64,000 nucleotides of DNA from an uncultured Clostridia bacterium (GTDB lineage: Bacteria; Bacillota; Clostridia; TANB77; CAG-508), in contig CAPPGO010000011.1 in assembly GCA_948678575.1 (NCBI GenBank), positions 1 through 64,000 of the forward strand, in the 5' to 3' direction. The position numbers were made by a program, and so were the translations under genes. This document shows positions 54,154 to 63,841 of this stretch, piece after piece; position 1 is the first letter of the stretch, and each line of letters opens with the position of its first letter. The notes under the pieces were generated by a model. It was given only the letters and a program-made list of their open reading frames with translations. It had not been told where the DNA came from and made no database searches.

Positions 54154-54957
54154 CTATTTCAGATGGGCTGTTTCATCGGTACCACCTATCATTTTCTCTT
54201 TTGTTGGTTGATTCTTACCAATTTTTATTTTAATTTTATTTAAAAAAGTAAACTTATATTTTATAGAAATATAACCAATCGTACTTGCAACTAGTGCTCC
54301 TACACTATCAACTATTATATCTTCCATTGTGTCTGAAATTGCATCTCTACCTTGAAGTTCTATTCCACTTTCAAGTGCATATTTTTGCATATTAGTTCCT
54401 AAAATTCCATCACTTGCAAATTCATATACTTCCCAAATTCCACCAAGTGTCATTGCAAAACAGAACGCAAAAAATGCTACAAAAAATGCATTCAAATTAA
54501 CATTTTCGTTTTCTCTATTTAACATATCAATAACAGAAAATCCTAAAAATCCTATCATTGTTCCACTAAGTGTATGCAAAATTAAATCCCAGTATTTGAA
54601 TCTATAATAAAAATTTTGTATTTCTCCTAAAAAAATAGCTGCATATAGAAAAAACACATAAAAATAATACATTACATTTGGAATTTCCCATTTGAATTTT
54701 CTACTTAGAAAACTTGGAATTGCCATTGCTATAATACCTAATAAACACTGAACTAACATAAGTACATAATCACTACGCACTCTCATTTCACCACTATTAG
54801 GTAATATATCATTAGTTGTTGTTGCAATTCTAAAAACTAAATATAATATTGGTGCAATAAAACTAATTAACACACTTACTGATATTATTTTTTTCCAATT
54901 TCTATTTTTTAATGGCATTTCTATACCTTCCTTATCCCAATTTATTGGTATTTTCAT
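54154..54957 (-). CDS. DUF2238/YjdF-like membrane protein
   Basis: 267 residues with about seven membrane helices. Family-type motifs are YWDLILHTLSGTMIGFLGF, GGIWEVYEFASDGILG and QGRDAISDTMEDIIVDSVGALVA, with conserved Asp, His and Glu facing the membrane. Function unknown. It precedes cdd by 6 bases on the same strand. Confidence 0.78.
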   Translation of the reverse strand: MKIPINWDKEGIEMPLKNRNWKKIISVSVLISFIAPILYLVFRIATTTNDILPNSGEMRVRSDYVLMLVQCLLGIIAMAIPSFLSRKFKWEIPNVMYYFYVFFLYAAIFLGEIQNFYYRFKYWDLILHTLSGTMIGFLGFSVIDMLNRENENVNLNAFFVAFFAFCFAMTLGGIWEVYEFASDGILGTNMQKYALESGIELQGRDAISDTMEDIIVDSVGALVASTIGYISIKYKFTFLNKIKIKIGKNQPTKEKMIGGTDETAHLK

Positions 54958-55005
54958 GCTTTATATTTTGCATTATATCATTAAAATTTATTATTATACA
55001 AGTAG

Positions 55006-55779
55006 TTAAATATATTTTTTTAAACCTAAAACTAATCTATCATTTCGAGTTTCTCTTTGAATTTCATTAAATATAAATTTGCCTTTTCCTCTTATTGTTA
55101 TTACATCTCCTACATTTATTTTCTTTGAAACCTTTTCAACTAATATTGAATTTAGATAAACTCTCTGCTCAGTAATTATTTCTTCTGCTCTTGTTCTCGA
55201 ACATTTTACAATTTCTGCAACAAAATTATCTAATCTCAAAGAAGAAACTATTATTGTAAATTCTTCAAAAATTGTCTCTACATTTTGAAGTCCTAATATA
55301 CTTACTATATCAATTTCTGATTTTCTAAATCTAGTTAATTCTTGCAAACTATTTTTTAAATATTCTGCAATTTCTTTTAGTACAACAATATCTGCTCCAT
55401 TTTCATTTACTATAATATCCCCGAATTTTTCTCTCTTTAAACCTAATTTCATAATTCCACTCAAATAATCTCTATGTTCATATTTAAGTTCCTTAGGTAA
55501 TTTTATTCTAATTACTTCTAAAATATTTTCTATATTTTTTCTTGCCATTTCTTCTGAAATTTTATCAGGATATAAAACTAAAATATTTCTGTCAGCACCT
55601 TCTTTTCCACCTTCAAAAAAATAATTCTGAAATTTTTCTTTAAATAAAATTTCTTGTGCTTCACTTTTGCTTGCTATATCTAAAAAATCAGTATGTACTA
55701 TCTTATTTCTTGTTCTGCAAAATTCTATTTTGTCTGATATTTTTTCTCCTTGATATTGCTTTCTATCATTTTTAAGCAT
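55006..55779 (-). CDS. ylmH: YlmH-type S4 RNA-binding protein
   Basis: 257 residues. N-terminal DUF-like domain with HTDFLDIASKSEAQEI and a C-terminal S4 domain LRLDNFVAEIVKCSRTRAEEIITEQRVYLNSILVEKVSKKINVGDVITI. YlmH homologs bind stalled large subunits or act near cell division. The start overlaps the end of dxs by 55 bases in another frame. Confidence 0.85.
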   Translation of the reverse strand: MLKNDRKQYQGEKISDKIEFCRTRNKIVHTDFLDIASKSEAQEILFKEKFQNYFFEGGKEGADRNILVLYPDKISEEMARKNIENILEVIRIKLPKELKYEHRDYLSGIMKLGLKREKFGDIIVNENGADIVVLKEIAEYLKNSLQELTRFRKSEIDIVSILGLQNVETIFEEFTIIVSSLRLDNFVAEIVKCSRTRAEEIITEQRVYLNSILVEKVSKKINVGDVITIRGKGKFIFNEIQRETRNDRLVLGLKKYI

Positions 55780-57680
55780 TTTTGACCTCTATTTTTAATT
55801 TCTTTAATACTTAATCTTAGTTTTAATTTTTTGCTATCTAAAATTGTATTTACTATACTTTCTGTATCTATATGATATTTCTTTTCAATTTCTTCTGTTT
55901 TTCCATGTTTTACAAATTCATCTTGATATGCAAAAGCAATAAAATCTATATCTTTTAATTTGTTTTGAACTATAATTCTTTCTATTTCACTATTTAATCC
56001 ACCTTTTACAGTTCCATCTTCTAAAACTACTGCTATACTACAATTTTTCATTTCTTTTTTTATCAATTCTTCGTCAATTGGCTTTAAAAATCTAGCATTA
56101 ATTACTTTGCTACTTATTCCATTATCTTCTAATTCTTTTGCTACATTATATGCTCTTGCTACCATTTTTCCAATAGCAATTATACATATATCTTCTCCAT
56201 TCTTCACAATTTCAGCTTTTCCAAGACTTATAACTTCTTGTTTTTCAAATTTCATATCTTCTGAACCTCTTGGATATCTTATTAAAACTGGTTTTTCAAG
56301 ATTTATAGCAAATTCTAACATATTTTCTAGTTCAGTAAAATCTTTTGGTGCCATAATATTTAGGTTTGGAATTGTATTTCCAAAAGCCATATCTAGTAAT
56401 CCTTGGTGTGTTTCTCCATCATTTCCCACAATTCCAGCTCTATCAGCAATCATAACAACTGGTAAATTCTGAATGCAAATATCATGTACAATTTGATCAT
56501 AAGCTCTTTGTAAAAATGATGAATATATTGGTACTACTGGTATTAATCCTTCCTTAGCTAATCCACCAGCTAAACCAATTGCGTGTTGCTCTGCAATCCC
56601 AACATCAAAAAATCTATCTGGAAACTTTTTTTGAAATTCTGCAAGTCCTGTACCATCTGCCATAGCTGCTGTTATAGCAACCACTTTCTTGTTATCCTTA
56701 GCAATAGTTACAAGCTTATCTCCCATGGTTTTTGAATAATCTTTTTTGCCATTTCCAATTTTCTTGCCTGTTTCTATTTCAAATTTTGATGTACTATGGA
56801 AAATATCTGGGTTTTCTTCTGCTGGTTTATACCCTTTTCCCTTTTTAGTTAAAACATGCAATAATATAGGTCCTTCTTGCTCTTTACATATTTTTAATAT
56901 ATCTTCTAATTTCTCTAAATTATGACCATCTACTGGACCTAAATATCTAAAACCTATATCTTCAAAATACATTTTTGGAATAACTAATTGTTTGATACCT
57001 CTTTTTGTTCTTTGCACTAGTTTAACAACTTTTTTTCCAAAAAATGGTATTTTATTTATGATCCTTTTGCTCTTTAAATTTCCTTTTACATAAAATCCCT
57101 TGGTTCTTAATTTTGAAAGCACCATTGATATTCCACCAACATTTTTAGCAATACTCATTTCATTATCATTTAAAATTACTATAATATTGCTTAAACTACT
57201 TCCAGCATCATTCAAGGCTTCAAGCGCCATTCCACCAGTTAAAGCTCCATCTCCAATAACTGTTACAATCTTATGATTTTCACCTTTTATATCTCTTGCC
57301 CTTGCCATACCCAATGCAACAGAAATAGATGTACTACTATGTCCAGTATCATAAGAATCATATTCACTCTCACAAGTTTTTGGAAAACCTGCAATTCCAT
57401 CTAATTGTCTTAATGTTTCTAATTTATCTTTTCTGCCTGTTAAAATTTTATGTACATAAGTTTGGTGTCCTACGTCCCAGATAATCTTATCCTTAGGACA
57501 ATTAAATACACTATGTATTGCCATTGTAAGTTCTACAACACCAAGATTTGATGCTAAATGTCCACCAGTATTTGAAACTGTACTGATAATTTTTTCTCTT
57601 ATTTCTTGTGCTAAAACTTTCTTTTCTTCTGTATTTAATTTTTTCAAATCTTCTGGATAATTTACTTTATCTAAAACCAT
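55725..57680 (-). CDS. dxs: 1-deoxy-D-xylulose-5-phosphate synthase
   Basis: 651 residues. Thiamine-diphosphate enzyme: HLASNLGVVELTMAIH, GHQTYVHKILTGR, the ThDP motif GDGALTGGMALEALNDAG, and transketolase pyrimidine/C-terminal domains with EQHAIGLAGGLA and DRAGIVGNDGETHQG. First step of the MEP isoprenoid pathway. It has a C-terminal extension of roughly 30 residues (SIKEIKNRGQKCLKMIES) that runs into ylmH. Confidence 0.95.
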   Translation of the reverse strand: MVLDKVNYPEDLKKLNTEEKKVLAQEIREKIISTVSNTGGHLASNLGVVELTMAIHSVFNCPKDKIIWDVGHQTYVHKILTGRKDKLETLRQLDGIAGFPKTCESEYDSYDTGHSSTSISVALGMARARDIKGENHKIVTVIGDGALTGGMALEALNDAGSSLSNIIVILNDNEMSIAKNVGGISMVLSKLRTKGFYVKGNLKSKRIINKIPFFGKKVVKLVQRTKRGIKQLVIPKMYFEDIGFRYLGPVDGHNLEKLEDILKICKEQEGPILLHVLTKKGKGYKPAEENPDIFHSTSKFEIETGKKIGNGKKDYSKTMGDKLVTIAKDNKKVVAITAAMADGTGLAEFQKKFPDRFFDVGIAEQHAIGLAGGLAKEGLIPVVPIYSSFLQRAYDQIVHDICIQNLPVVMIADRAGIVGNDGETHQGLLDMAFGNTIPNLNIMAPKDFTELENMLEFAINLEKPVLIRYPRGSEDMKFEKQEVISLGKAEIVKNGEDICIIAIGKMVARAYNVAKELEDNGISSKVINARFLKPIDEELIKKEMKNCSIAVVLEDGTVKGGLNSEIERIIVQNKLKDIDFIAFAYQDEFVKHGKTEEIEKKYHIDTESIVNTILDSKKLKLRLSIKEIKNRGQKCLKMIESNIKEKKYQTK

Positions 57681-57688
57681 AATTTCTC

Positions 57689-58345
57689 CTATACCATTAA
57701 AAATGCTAATAATGAAGTGATTAGTGGTACAGTAATGTTGTCTGTACCTTTAATTGAAACAGCTTCAATTAAAGTCATCAATCCTGCAATTACTATTGAC
57801 TTTATTGCCCAATAATCTGCTTTATTATAATACAAAAATCCTGCTAATATCATACAAGTAATTACACACATTGTAATACAACCTGCAATGCTTTTGGTGT
57901 CTCCTGCAATTTTGAATTTTTTACTTTCTACTGCTTGTCCTATAACCGCTGCTAATCCATCTCCATAACCCATAACTAAAATTCCACAAAGTCCAACTAA
58001 TGGATTTTGTAATGGTCCAAAAGTAATTAATGCAAGAATTAATAATGACAATGCATAATATACTGTTCCCAAACTATCTTTATTTTCTGAATTTTCATCT
58101 CTTTCCATAACTTTTATAAGATTAGTTTTAAAAGAAATATAATTTACAACTACAAAAACTGCTGGTAATAAAGCAGCAACCCACATATTATCAAAAAATA
58201 CTATCGCTATAATCCACCAATTTGACAACATTATGTGTATAAATTTTCTGCTGGCTTCTTTTCCTGCTTTTTCAAATAGTTTTCCTGACATTATTATAAT
58301 TCCCATAAATAATACAGAAACTACTAGACCAATTATATTACTCAT
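57689..58345 (-). CDS. SEC59/DGK1/VTE5-type CTP-dependent kinase or cytidylyltransferase-like membrane protein
   Basis: 218 residues, seven or more helices. Signature residues are KEASRKFIHIMLSNWW, MGYGDGLAAVIGQ and KSIAGCITM, as in the polyprenol/phytol/diacylglycerol kinase group. Its stop is 8 bases before the dxs start, suggesting a link to isoprenoid lipids (inference): it may phosphorylate undecaprenol or a related alcohol. It shares one base with the upstream acyl-CoA synthetase stop. Confidence 0.8.
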   Translation of the reverse strand: MSNIIGLVVSVLFMGIIIMSGKLFEKAGKEASRKFIHIMLSNWWIIAIVFFDNMWVAALLPAVFVVVNYISFKTNLIKVMERDENSENKDSLGTVYYALSLLILALITFGPLQNPLVGLCGILVMGYGDGLAAVIGQAVESKKFKIAGDTKSIAGCITMCVITCMILAGFLYYNKADYWAIKSIVIAGLMTLIEAVSIKGTDNITVPLITSLLAFLMV

Positions 58346-60081
58346 TATTTATTTTCTCCTAATATTTTTGCTATTTCTTCATGTCTTTTTACCTTTGCTG
58401 TTGTTGTTTTTATAAGTTCTTCACTTGTAACTATTACATCTCTAATATGTTTATATGGTGGCATATTTTCATTTATCTTTGCAATAGCTTCTTTCATATC
58501 TTTTAATATATCTTCTTCACTTTTATATCCATGAACTGCTTTTATTTCATCTTTATCATAAACAATCTTTACGCAAATATCTAAATCATTATCCCATGTA
58601 GGTCGTCCATAAACTATACTTTCTTTTACAAAAGGAATATGATTTATAAGTACTTCTAATTCTTCTGGAAAAATATTCTTACCATTTTTTTGAACAATTA
58701 CATTTTTCTTTCTACCAGTAATATAAAGGAATCCATCTTTATCTAAATAACCTAAATCTCCTGTATGATACCAACCGTCTACTAATACTTCCTTTGTTGC
58801 TTCCTCATTTTTATAGTATCCTAGCATTACATTTGGTCCTTTAATTAAAACTTCACCAATTCCCTGTTCATCTCTTCCTTCAATTTTAATTTCTACATTT
58901 TTTATTGGTTTACCTACTGAACCAAGTCTTACATCAAAATCATTTTCGATTGATACTGTTGGTGCAGCTTCTGTTAAACCATAACCTTGAACTGTTCTTA
59001 TTCCAAATCCTAATAATCCTTCTAAAATTTGAGAATCTATTGGAGCAGCCGCTGAAATTAATAATCTTAAATGACCACCAAGTGCATTATGAATATCTTT
59101 AAACACTTTATCTTTAATTTTAATATGTAATTTATCTAATACATTTGTAAATTTTGTCATACTATTAACAAGTTTTGTTTTTCCTTCTTTTTCTATCTGT
59201 TTCTTTATTCTTTTATAAATTACTTCTACAATAGCTGGTACTGCGACAATTACAGTACATTCATATTCTGCTAAATTTTGAGTAATATATTTTAGTCCAT
59301 CACAGAAAGTATATGTTGCACCAACATATATAAGAACATTCATAACAAAAGCTGGAAGAGCATGATGGAAAGGTAAAAGTGCTAATGTACAATCATTTTC
59401 ATCAAATTTCATGTATGCTAAAATACTTAGAGCATTTTGACATAAATTTCTTTGTGAAAGCATTACTGCTTTTGACATTGAAGTTGTTCCAGAAGTAAAT
59501 AGCATTACAGCCATAGCATTCTCATCTATAACTGCATCTGTTTGAGATGTATCTCCATCTTCAATCATTTTTTTGCCTTTTTCAATTAATTGTTTATATG
59601 ATAAAATTCCATCTTCTTCTTTTTCAGCATCCATATTTATAAAGTATTTAATAGAAGATAATTTTTCATCTCTAATTTTTTTAATTACATCTAAATATTT
59701 ATCTTCAAAAACAATAGCTTCTGCCTCACTTCTTTCAGCCAATGATATAATCTCATTATTTGGCAAAGATTTATCTAATGGAACTATGATTTTGCTTCCA
59801 GTAAGAACAGCATAGTATGTTTCTATCCACTCATATCTATTTTTAGAGATAAGTGCTATTCTTTTATTATCAATATTTAAAGAATTAAGCGCTGTCCCCA
59901 AAGCTTCAACTTCTTTACCAAATTCTTTATATGTCATATAATTGAACTCTACTGTCTCTCCTTTTTTATACATTCTTTTTTTGAATTTAAATATATTATT
60001 ATCCCCATACAAATTAATTGAATGATTTAATAACTCTTTAAAATTTTTTACTTCTTCAACACTATAACTAGTTTCTTTCAT
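58345..60081 (-). CDS. Long-chain acyl-CoA synthetase / AMP-binding enzyme
   Basis: 578 residues from ATG 60081, chosen for GGAGGAG 5 bases upstream; longer starts have no RBS. The adenylation fold shows VMLFTSGTTSMSKAVMLSQRN (P-loop A3), VQGYGLTEAAPTVS (A5), DGWYHTGDLGYLDKDGFLYITGRKKNVIV (A7-A8) and the C-terminal Lys region (TTTAKVKRHE). It activates a fatty acid to its CoA ester; membership of a lipid operon with the kinase-like gene fits. Neighbours dxs and ylmH are transcribed with it. Confidence 0.92.
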   Translation of the reverse strand: MKETSYSVEEVKNFKELLNHSINLYGDNNIFKFKKRMYKKGETVEFNYMTYKEFGKEVEALGTALNSLNIDNKRIALISKNRYEWIETYYAVLTGSKIIVPLDKSLPNNEIISLAERSEAEAIVFEDKYLDVIKKIRDEKLSSIKYFINMDAEKEEDGILSYKQLIEKGKKMIEDGDTSQTDAVIDENAMAVMLFTSGTTSMSKAVMLSQRNLCQNALSILAYMKFDENDCTLALLPFHHALPAFVMNVLIYVGATYTFCDGLKYITQNLAEYECTVIVAVPAIVEVIYKRIKKQIEKEGKTKLVNSMTKFTNVLDKLHIKIKDKVFKDIHNALGGHLRLLISAAAPIDSQILEGLLGFGIRTVQGYGLTEAAPTVSIENDFDVRLGSVGKPIKNVEIKIEGRDEQGIGEVLIKGPNVMLGYYKNEEATKEVLVDGWYHTGDLGYLDKDGFLYITGRKKNVIVQKNGKNIFPEELEVLINHIPFVKESIVYGRPTWDNDLDICVKIVYDKDEIKAVHGYKSEEDILKDMKEAIAKINENMPPYKHIRDVIVTSEELIKTTTAKVKRHEEIAKILGENK

Positions 60082-60171
60082 ATACTCCTCCAAGTTATTC
60101 ATAAAATTCCAGTTGATTATATCACACCACCATAAAAAAAACAATATAACAATATTTTTTGACTACTTATA

Positions 60172-60200
60172 TTGACTTTAACATATATTTCTTATATTAT
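60172..60200 (+). promoter_or_regulatory. Promoter of the PyrE-like gene
   Basis: TTGACT (60172-60177), 17-nt spacer, TATTAT (60195-60200), 29 bases before the ATG with TTGGAGGT RBS. Confidence 0.7.
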
Positions 60201-60229
60201 AGGTTTAGTAAAAATTTGGAGGTATTATT

Positions 60230-61102
60230 ATGAGTAATAAATTAGTTTCATTTGTATTTCAAACAGATGCTTTTAGAGTTAGTTCAGCTGACCAACCTTT
60301 TTGGCTTACTTCTGGATTAATTTCACCATATTTTGTAAACACTCATTTCTTATATGGTAATGAATCAGATGCTGTTGGACTTTTAAATTTCATAACTAAT
60401 TCATTAGAAACAGAAACAAAAACAGATTTACCAGGAATGATTTTTGAAAAAGTTTTAGAACAATACGAAAGAAATGAAGTTTTCAAAACAACAATTGATT
60501 CTTTAAAAACTTTAATTCAAGAAAACATTGACACAAAAGTAATTGACTATGTTTCAGGTGGAGAAAGAAGAGATTGGTATTTTTCTATGATGATTGCTTA
60601 TCTTCTTGGATTACCACATATAACTTTATTTAAAGATCAATCTGCTGTTGTAAGCACTTGTGATTTTGAAGAATGTACAGAAGTTACAAAATTAGAAGGT
60701 AAAAAAGTTTTACATGTAGCAGATTTACTTACAAAAGCTTCAAGCTATGAAAATTATTGGGCTCCTGCTATCAAAAAATTAGGTTCAGATATATATTGGA
60801 GTGCTGTTGTTGTTGATAGATTAGAAGGTGGTGAAGAAACTTTAAAAGGATTAAAAATTGAATCTTTATCATTAGTAAAATTAGATAATTCTTTATTTAA
60901 AGAAGCTTTCGAGTTAGGTATTATAAATCAATCACAATTAGACATGCTTACAGAATTTAAAAAAGATCCATATACTTATATGAGAAACTTCCTTATAGCT
61001 CATCCAGAATTTTTAGAAAATGCTTTAAAAGCTGATCCTAAAACTGCTAAAAGAGCTCAAAGCTGTATAGATAATGATTTATATAATTTAAAAAATAATT
61101 AA
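60230..61102 (+). CDS. PyrE-like phosphoribosyltransferase
   Basis: 290 residues. FWLTSGLISPYFVNTHFLYG resembles the orotate PRTase substrate loop. DYVSGGERRDWYFSMMIAYLLGLPHITLFKD and GKKVLHVADLLTKASSYENYWAPAIKKLG correspond to the PRPP-binding core. It is about 80 residues longer than standard PyrE, with a helical C-terminus. Orotate PRTase is the likely call, but a different base or a non-enzymatic role is possible. Single-gene unit. Confidence 0.7.
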   Translation: MSNKLVSFVFQTDAFRVSSADQPFWLTSGLISPYFVNTHFLYGNESDAVGLLNFITNSLETETKTDLPGMIFEKVLEQYERNEVFKTTIDSLKTLIQENIDTKVIDYVSGGERRDWYFSMMIAYLLGLPHITLFKDQSAVVSTCDFEECTEVTKLEGKKVLHVADLLTKASSYENYWAPAIKKLGSDIYWSAVVVDRLEGGEETLKGLKIESLSLVKLDNSLFKEAFELGIINQSQLDMLTEFKKDPYTYMRNFLIAHPEFLENALKADPKTAKRAQSCIDNDLYNLKNN

Positions 61103-61138
61103 TTATAAAATTTGAAAAGTTCTGACGAACACATAATA

Positions 61139-61182
61139 AACCAAAAACGCACTTTGTATTTTAAAGTGCGTTTTTGGTTTAT
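61139..61182. terminator. Bidirectional terminator
   Basis: AAACCAAAAACGCACTTT/AAAGTGCGTTTTTGGTTT hairpin between the convergent PyrE-like gene and spoIVA. Confidence 0.85.
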
Positions 61183-61193
61183 ATATAAACTTA

Positions 61194-62672
61194 TTAAAGT
61201 ATAATACAAATAAGTCCTCCGCTTCCTTCATTTACTACTCTTTCTAATGTTTCGCGAAGTTTTTTCTGTGCCTCTTCTGGCATTCTTACTAATTTATTTT
61301 GCAAGCCTTCATTTACTAATTCATGTAAACTTTTTCCAAATATATTAGATTCCCAAATTTTCTTAGGATCACTTTCAAACTCTGCTAATAAATATTTTAC
61401 TAAATCTTCTGATTGTTTTTCACTTCCAACAATTGGAGATACTTCTGTTTCCGTATTTATTTTCATCATGTGTATTGATGGTGCTTTTGCTCTTAATTTT
61501 ACACCATATTTTTGACCTTGTTTTACAATTTCTGGTTCTTCAAGAATTAAATCATCTATTCCTGGTGACACAATTCCATATCCTCTCTCATTTACTTCAT
61601 GCAAAGCATATGCCATTTTATCATATTGTTTTTTCACTTTTGCAAAGTTTGTAATACAAGAAAATAAATCACCCTCACTGCTAATATCCATGTTTGTTAT
61701 TTCACTAATCATCTGATAAAATAAACTTTCTTGCAATTCTACATTAACAAATACTTCTCCTGTACCTAAATCTATTTGCCCCAATTCTGCTTTCTTTACT
61801 TCTTCACATTCAGAAAATTTTGTATAACAATTTCCTACATCTTTTATTCTTTGTACATCTTCAAAAGTTTCTCTTGCCTTAGAATATAAATTCTCTTTTA
61901 ATGGATTAGTCATTTCCAAACTATTTATCCAATTTGGAAAATTCACATTTATTCTTTCAATTGAAAATTCATACAATATCTTAGAAAAAATATTATTTAT
62001 ATCTTCTAAATTCAAATCTACGCAATTTACTGGAATAACTGGTGTATTATACTTATTTGATAATTCTTCTGCTAAATTTATACTATATGCATCATAAGGA
62101 TTTAAGCAGTTCATCAAAATTACAAATGGTTTATTTATTTCTTGTAATTCATATATAACTCTTTCTTCTGCTTCAATATAGTCTTCTCTTGGTATATCTG
62201 TTATTGAACCATCAGTAGTAATTACAATTCCTACTGTTGAATGTTCCACAATTACTTTTCTTGTTCCAAGTTCAGCTGCTGTTTCAAATGGCATTTCTTG
62301 TTCAGACCAAGGTGTTTTAACCATTCTTGGCATTTCGTCTTCCATATAACCAATCGCATTGTTTACTAAATATCCAACACAATCTACTAATCTAGTTTTT
62401 AATGTAATATTATCACTTAATGTAATATTTACAGCTTCATTTGGAATAAATTTAGGCTCTGTTGTCATTATTGTTCTTCCACCTGCACTCTGTGGAAGTT
62501 CATCAATAGCCCTTTCTCTTTTGTATCCATTTTCTATATTAGGTAAAACCAATAATTCCATAAATCTTTTAATAAATGTTGATTTTCCAGTTCTTACAGG
62601 TCCTACAACTCCTATGTATATATCTCCTTGTGTTCTTGTTTTAATGTCTTGATATATATTTAAGTTATCCAT
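61194..62672 (-). CDS. spoIVA: Stage IV sporulation protein A (spore coat morphogenetic ATPase)
   Basis: 492 residues. NIYQDIKTRTQGDIYIGVVGPVRTGKSTFIKRFMELLVLPNI starts the protein and holds the Walker A GPVRTGKST. SVGGRT-like QSAGGRTIMTTEPKFIPNEA follows, then MVKTPWSEQEMPFETAAELGTRKV and a C-terminus RETLERVVNEGSGGLICIIL that anchors it through SpoVM in other spore formers. It polymerises on the forespore surface as the coat base. This gene uses no CGG codon. Confidence 0.97.
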   Translation of the reverse strand: MDNLNIYQDIKTRTQGDIYIGVVGPVRTGKSTFIKRFMELLVLPNIENGYKRERAIDELPQSAGGRTIMTTEPKFIPNEAVNITLSDNITLKTRLVDCVGYLVNNAIGYMEDEMPRMVKTPWSEQEMPFETAAELGTRKVIVEHSTVGIVITTDGSITDIPREDYIEAEERVIYELQEINKPFVILMNCLNPYDAYSINLAEELSNKYNTPVIPVNCVDLNLEDINNIFSKILYEFSIERINVNFPNWINSLEMTNPLKENLYSKARETFEDVQRIKDVGNCYTKFSECEEVKKAELGQIDLGTGEVFVNVELQESLFYQMISEITNMDISSEGDLFSCITNFAKVKKQYDKMAYALHEVNERGYGIVSPGIDDLILEEPEIVKQGQKYGVKLRAKAPSIHMMKINTETEVSPIVGSEKQSEDLVKYLLAEFESDPKKIWESNIFGKSLHELVNEGLQNKLVRMPEEAQKKLRETLERVVNEGSGGLICIIL

Positions 62673-62749
62673 AAAAAATACCCCCTAATTTTGTACACTT
62701 TTATTAAAGTATATTAGGAAGTACTTTTTTTATGACTATTTAATTAAAT

Positions 62750-63757
62750 TTATTTTATACGCACAAAAAGTAAACATTCTCGAGCAGAACCACCTACTGC
62801 ATCAGAAGATGGTATTCCATATGTACTATGCCAACTATAAGCTCCAACAGCATAAAACCAATTTCCATGACCTACTGAACCATTCAAATAACAAGATGTT
62901 ACTGCTGATGGTGATGACAACGTCAAACCACCCCAAAAGTTACCTGTTCCTAGTCCTTCTGTTACGGATTCATAACCAACTGCTTTTGCACTGCCATCTC
63001 CTTCTGTACATGTTTCTTTTGTAGGATTATTAGTTTGTTTCCATCTTTGATATTTTTTATTAGTTATATCAAATTTACCTGAAACACAACTATATGTTAA
63101 TAAAAATTCATAATTAGTATTACTAGACCATGATTGTCTAAATTCATCAATTCCATTAGCTAAGATACTATACTTATCTGCTGTATAACATTTTCCTGCA
63201 TTAGCACTTGTAAATTTATTTGCAGATGCTTGCGATGTTCCTATATCTTGATAAAAAATACATTTCCACAAAGAACCATCCTTTAATTTATAATATATGT
63301 TATGATTATTTAAATCTATATTATAATTGTTTTTATCATAAAGTATATAATCATATATTGATATATCACTTTTTCCATGTATCTCAGATTCCATATTTAA
63401 AATAATGTCATTTGCTAATACATAAGAAGCACCTTTTTTATATGTATATAATTTACCATTAATTGTATAATTAGTTTGTAAAGTTGCATTTTCTTGAATC
63501 CTTTTAGCCTCTTTTAATTGTTCAAAAGTTGTAATTGGAATTGTAGTATTAGGTGTTGTAGCTAACATAGAATCATAAAGAGAATTGGCATCAACACCAC
63601 TTGAATATATTTTTGCAGTTTCACGAACTGTCTCCAATTGTGCTGAATTTCTTCTACTAGCAATAGAATATGCTCCTAATATAAATGCTAAGAAGAAAAG
63701 CATTGCCAAAATAACAAACAATGAAATTGCACCTTTTTGATTTTTTATATTTTTCAT
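62750..63757 (-). CDS. Pilin-like secreted surface protein
   Basis: 335 residues. Short charged leader MKNIKNQKG, then AISLFVILAMLFFLAFILGAYSIA, a pilin-like helix with Gly at about residue 9, followed by ASRRNSAQLETVRET and a soluble domain with Cys residues (KCIFYQD, GKCYTADK, YSCVSGK, ETCTEG, TSCYLNG, RECLLFV) and an aromatic/Gly-rich end (GHGNWFYAVGAYSWHSTYG). The domain is not recognised by name; similar domains occur in cell-surface proteins of gut Clostridia. No CGG in frame. Confidence 0.72.
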   Translation of the reverse strand: MKNIKNQKGAISLFVILAMLFFLAFILGAYSIASRRNSAQLETVRETAKIYSSGVDANSLYDSMLATTPNTTIPITTFEQLKEAKRIQENATLQTNYTINGKLYTYKKGASYVLANDIILNMESEIHGKSDISIYDYILYDKNNYNIDLNNHNIYYKLKDGSLWKCIFYQDIGTSQASANKFTSANAGKCYTADKYSILANGIDEFRQSWSSNTNYEFLLTYSCVSGKFDITNKKYQRWKQTNNPTKETCTEGDGSAKAVGYESVTEGLGTGNFWGGLTLSSPSAVTSCYLNGSVGHGNWFYAVGAYSWHSTYGIPSSDAVGGSARECLLFVRIK

Positions 63758-63841
63758 ATATATAAATTCCTTTCTTATATACTATGATTTTAACCAAAAA
63801 AACATTTTTTATCAAGTGCTTTTTCATTACAATTATATTAC

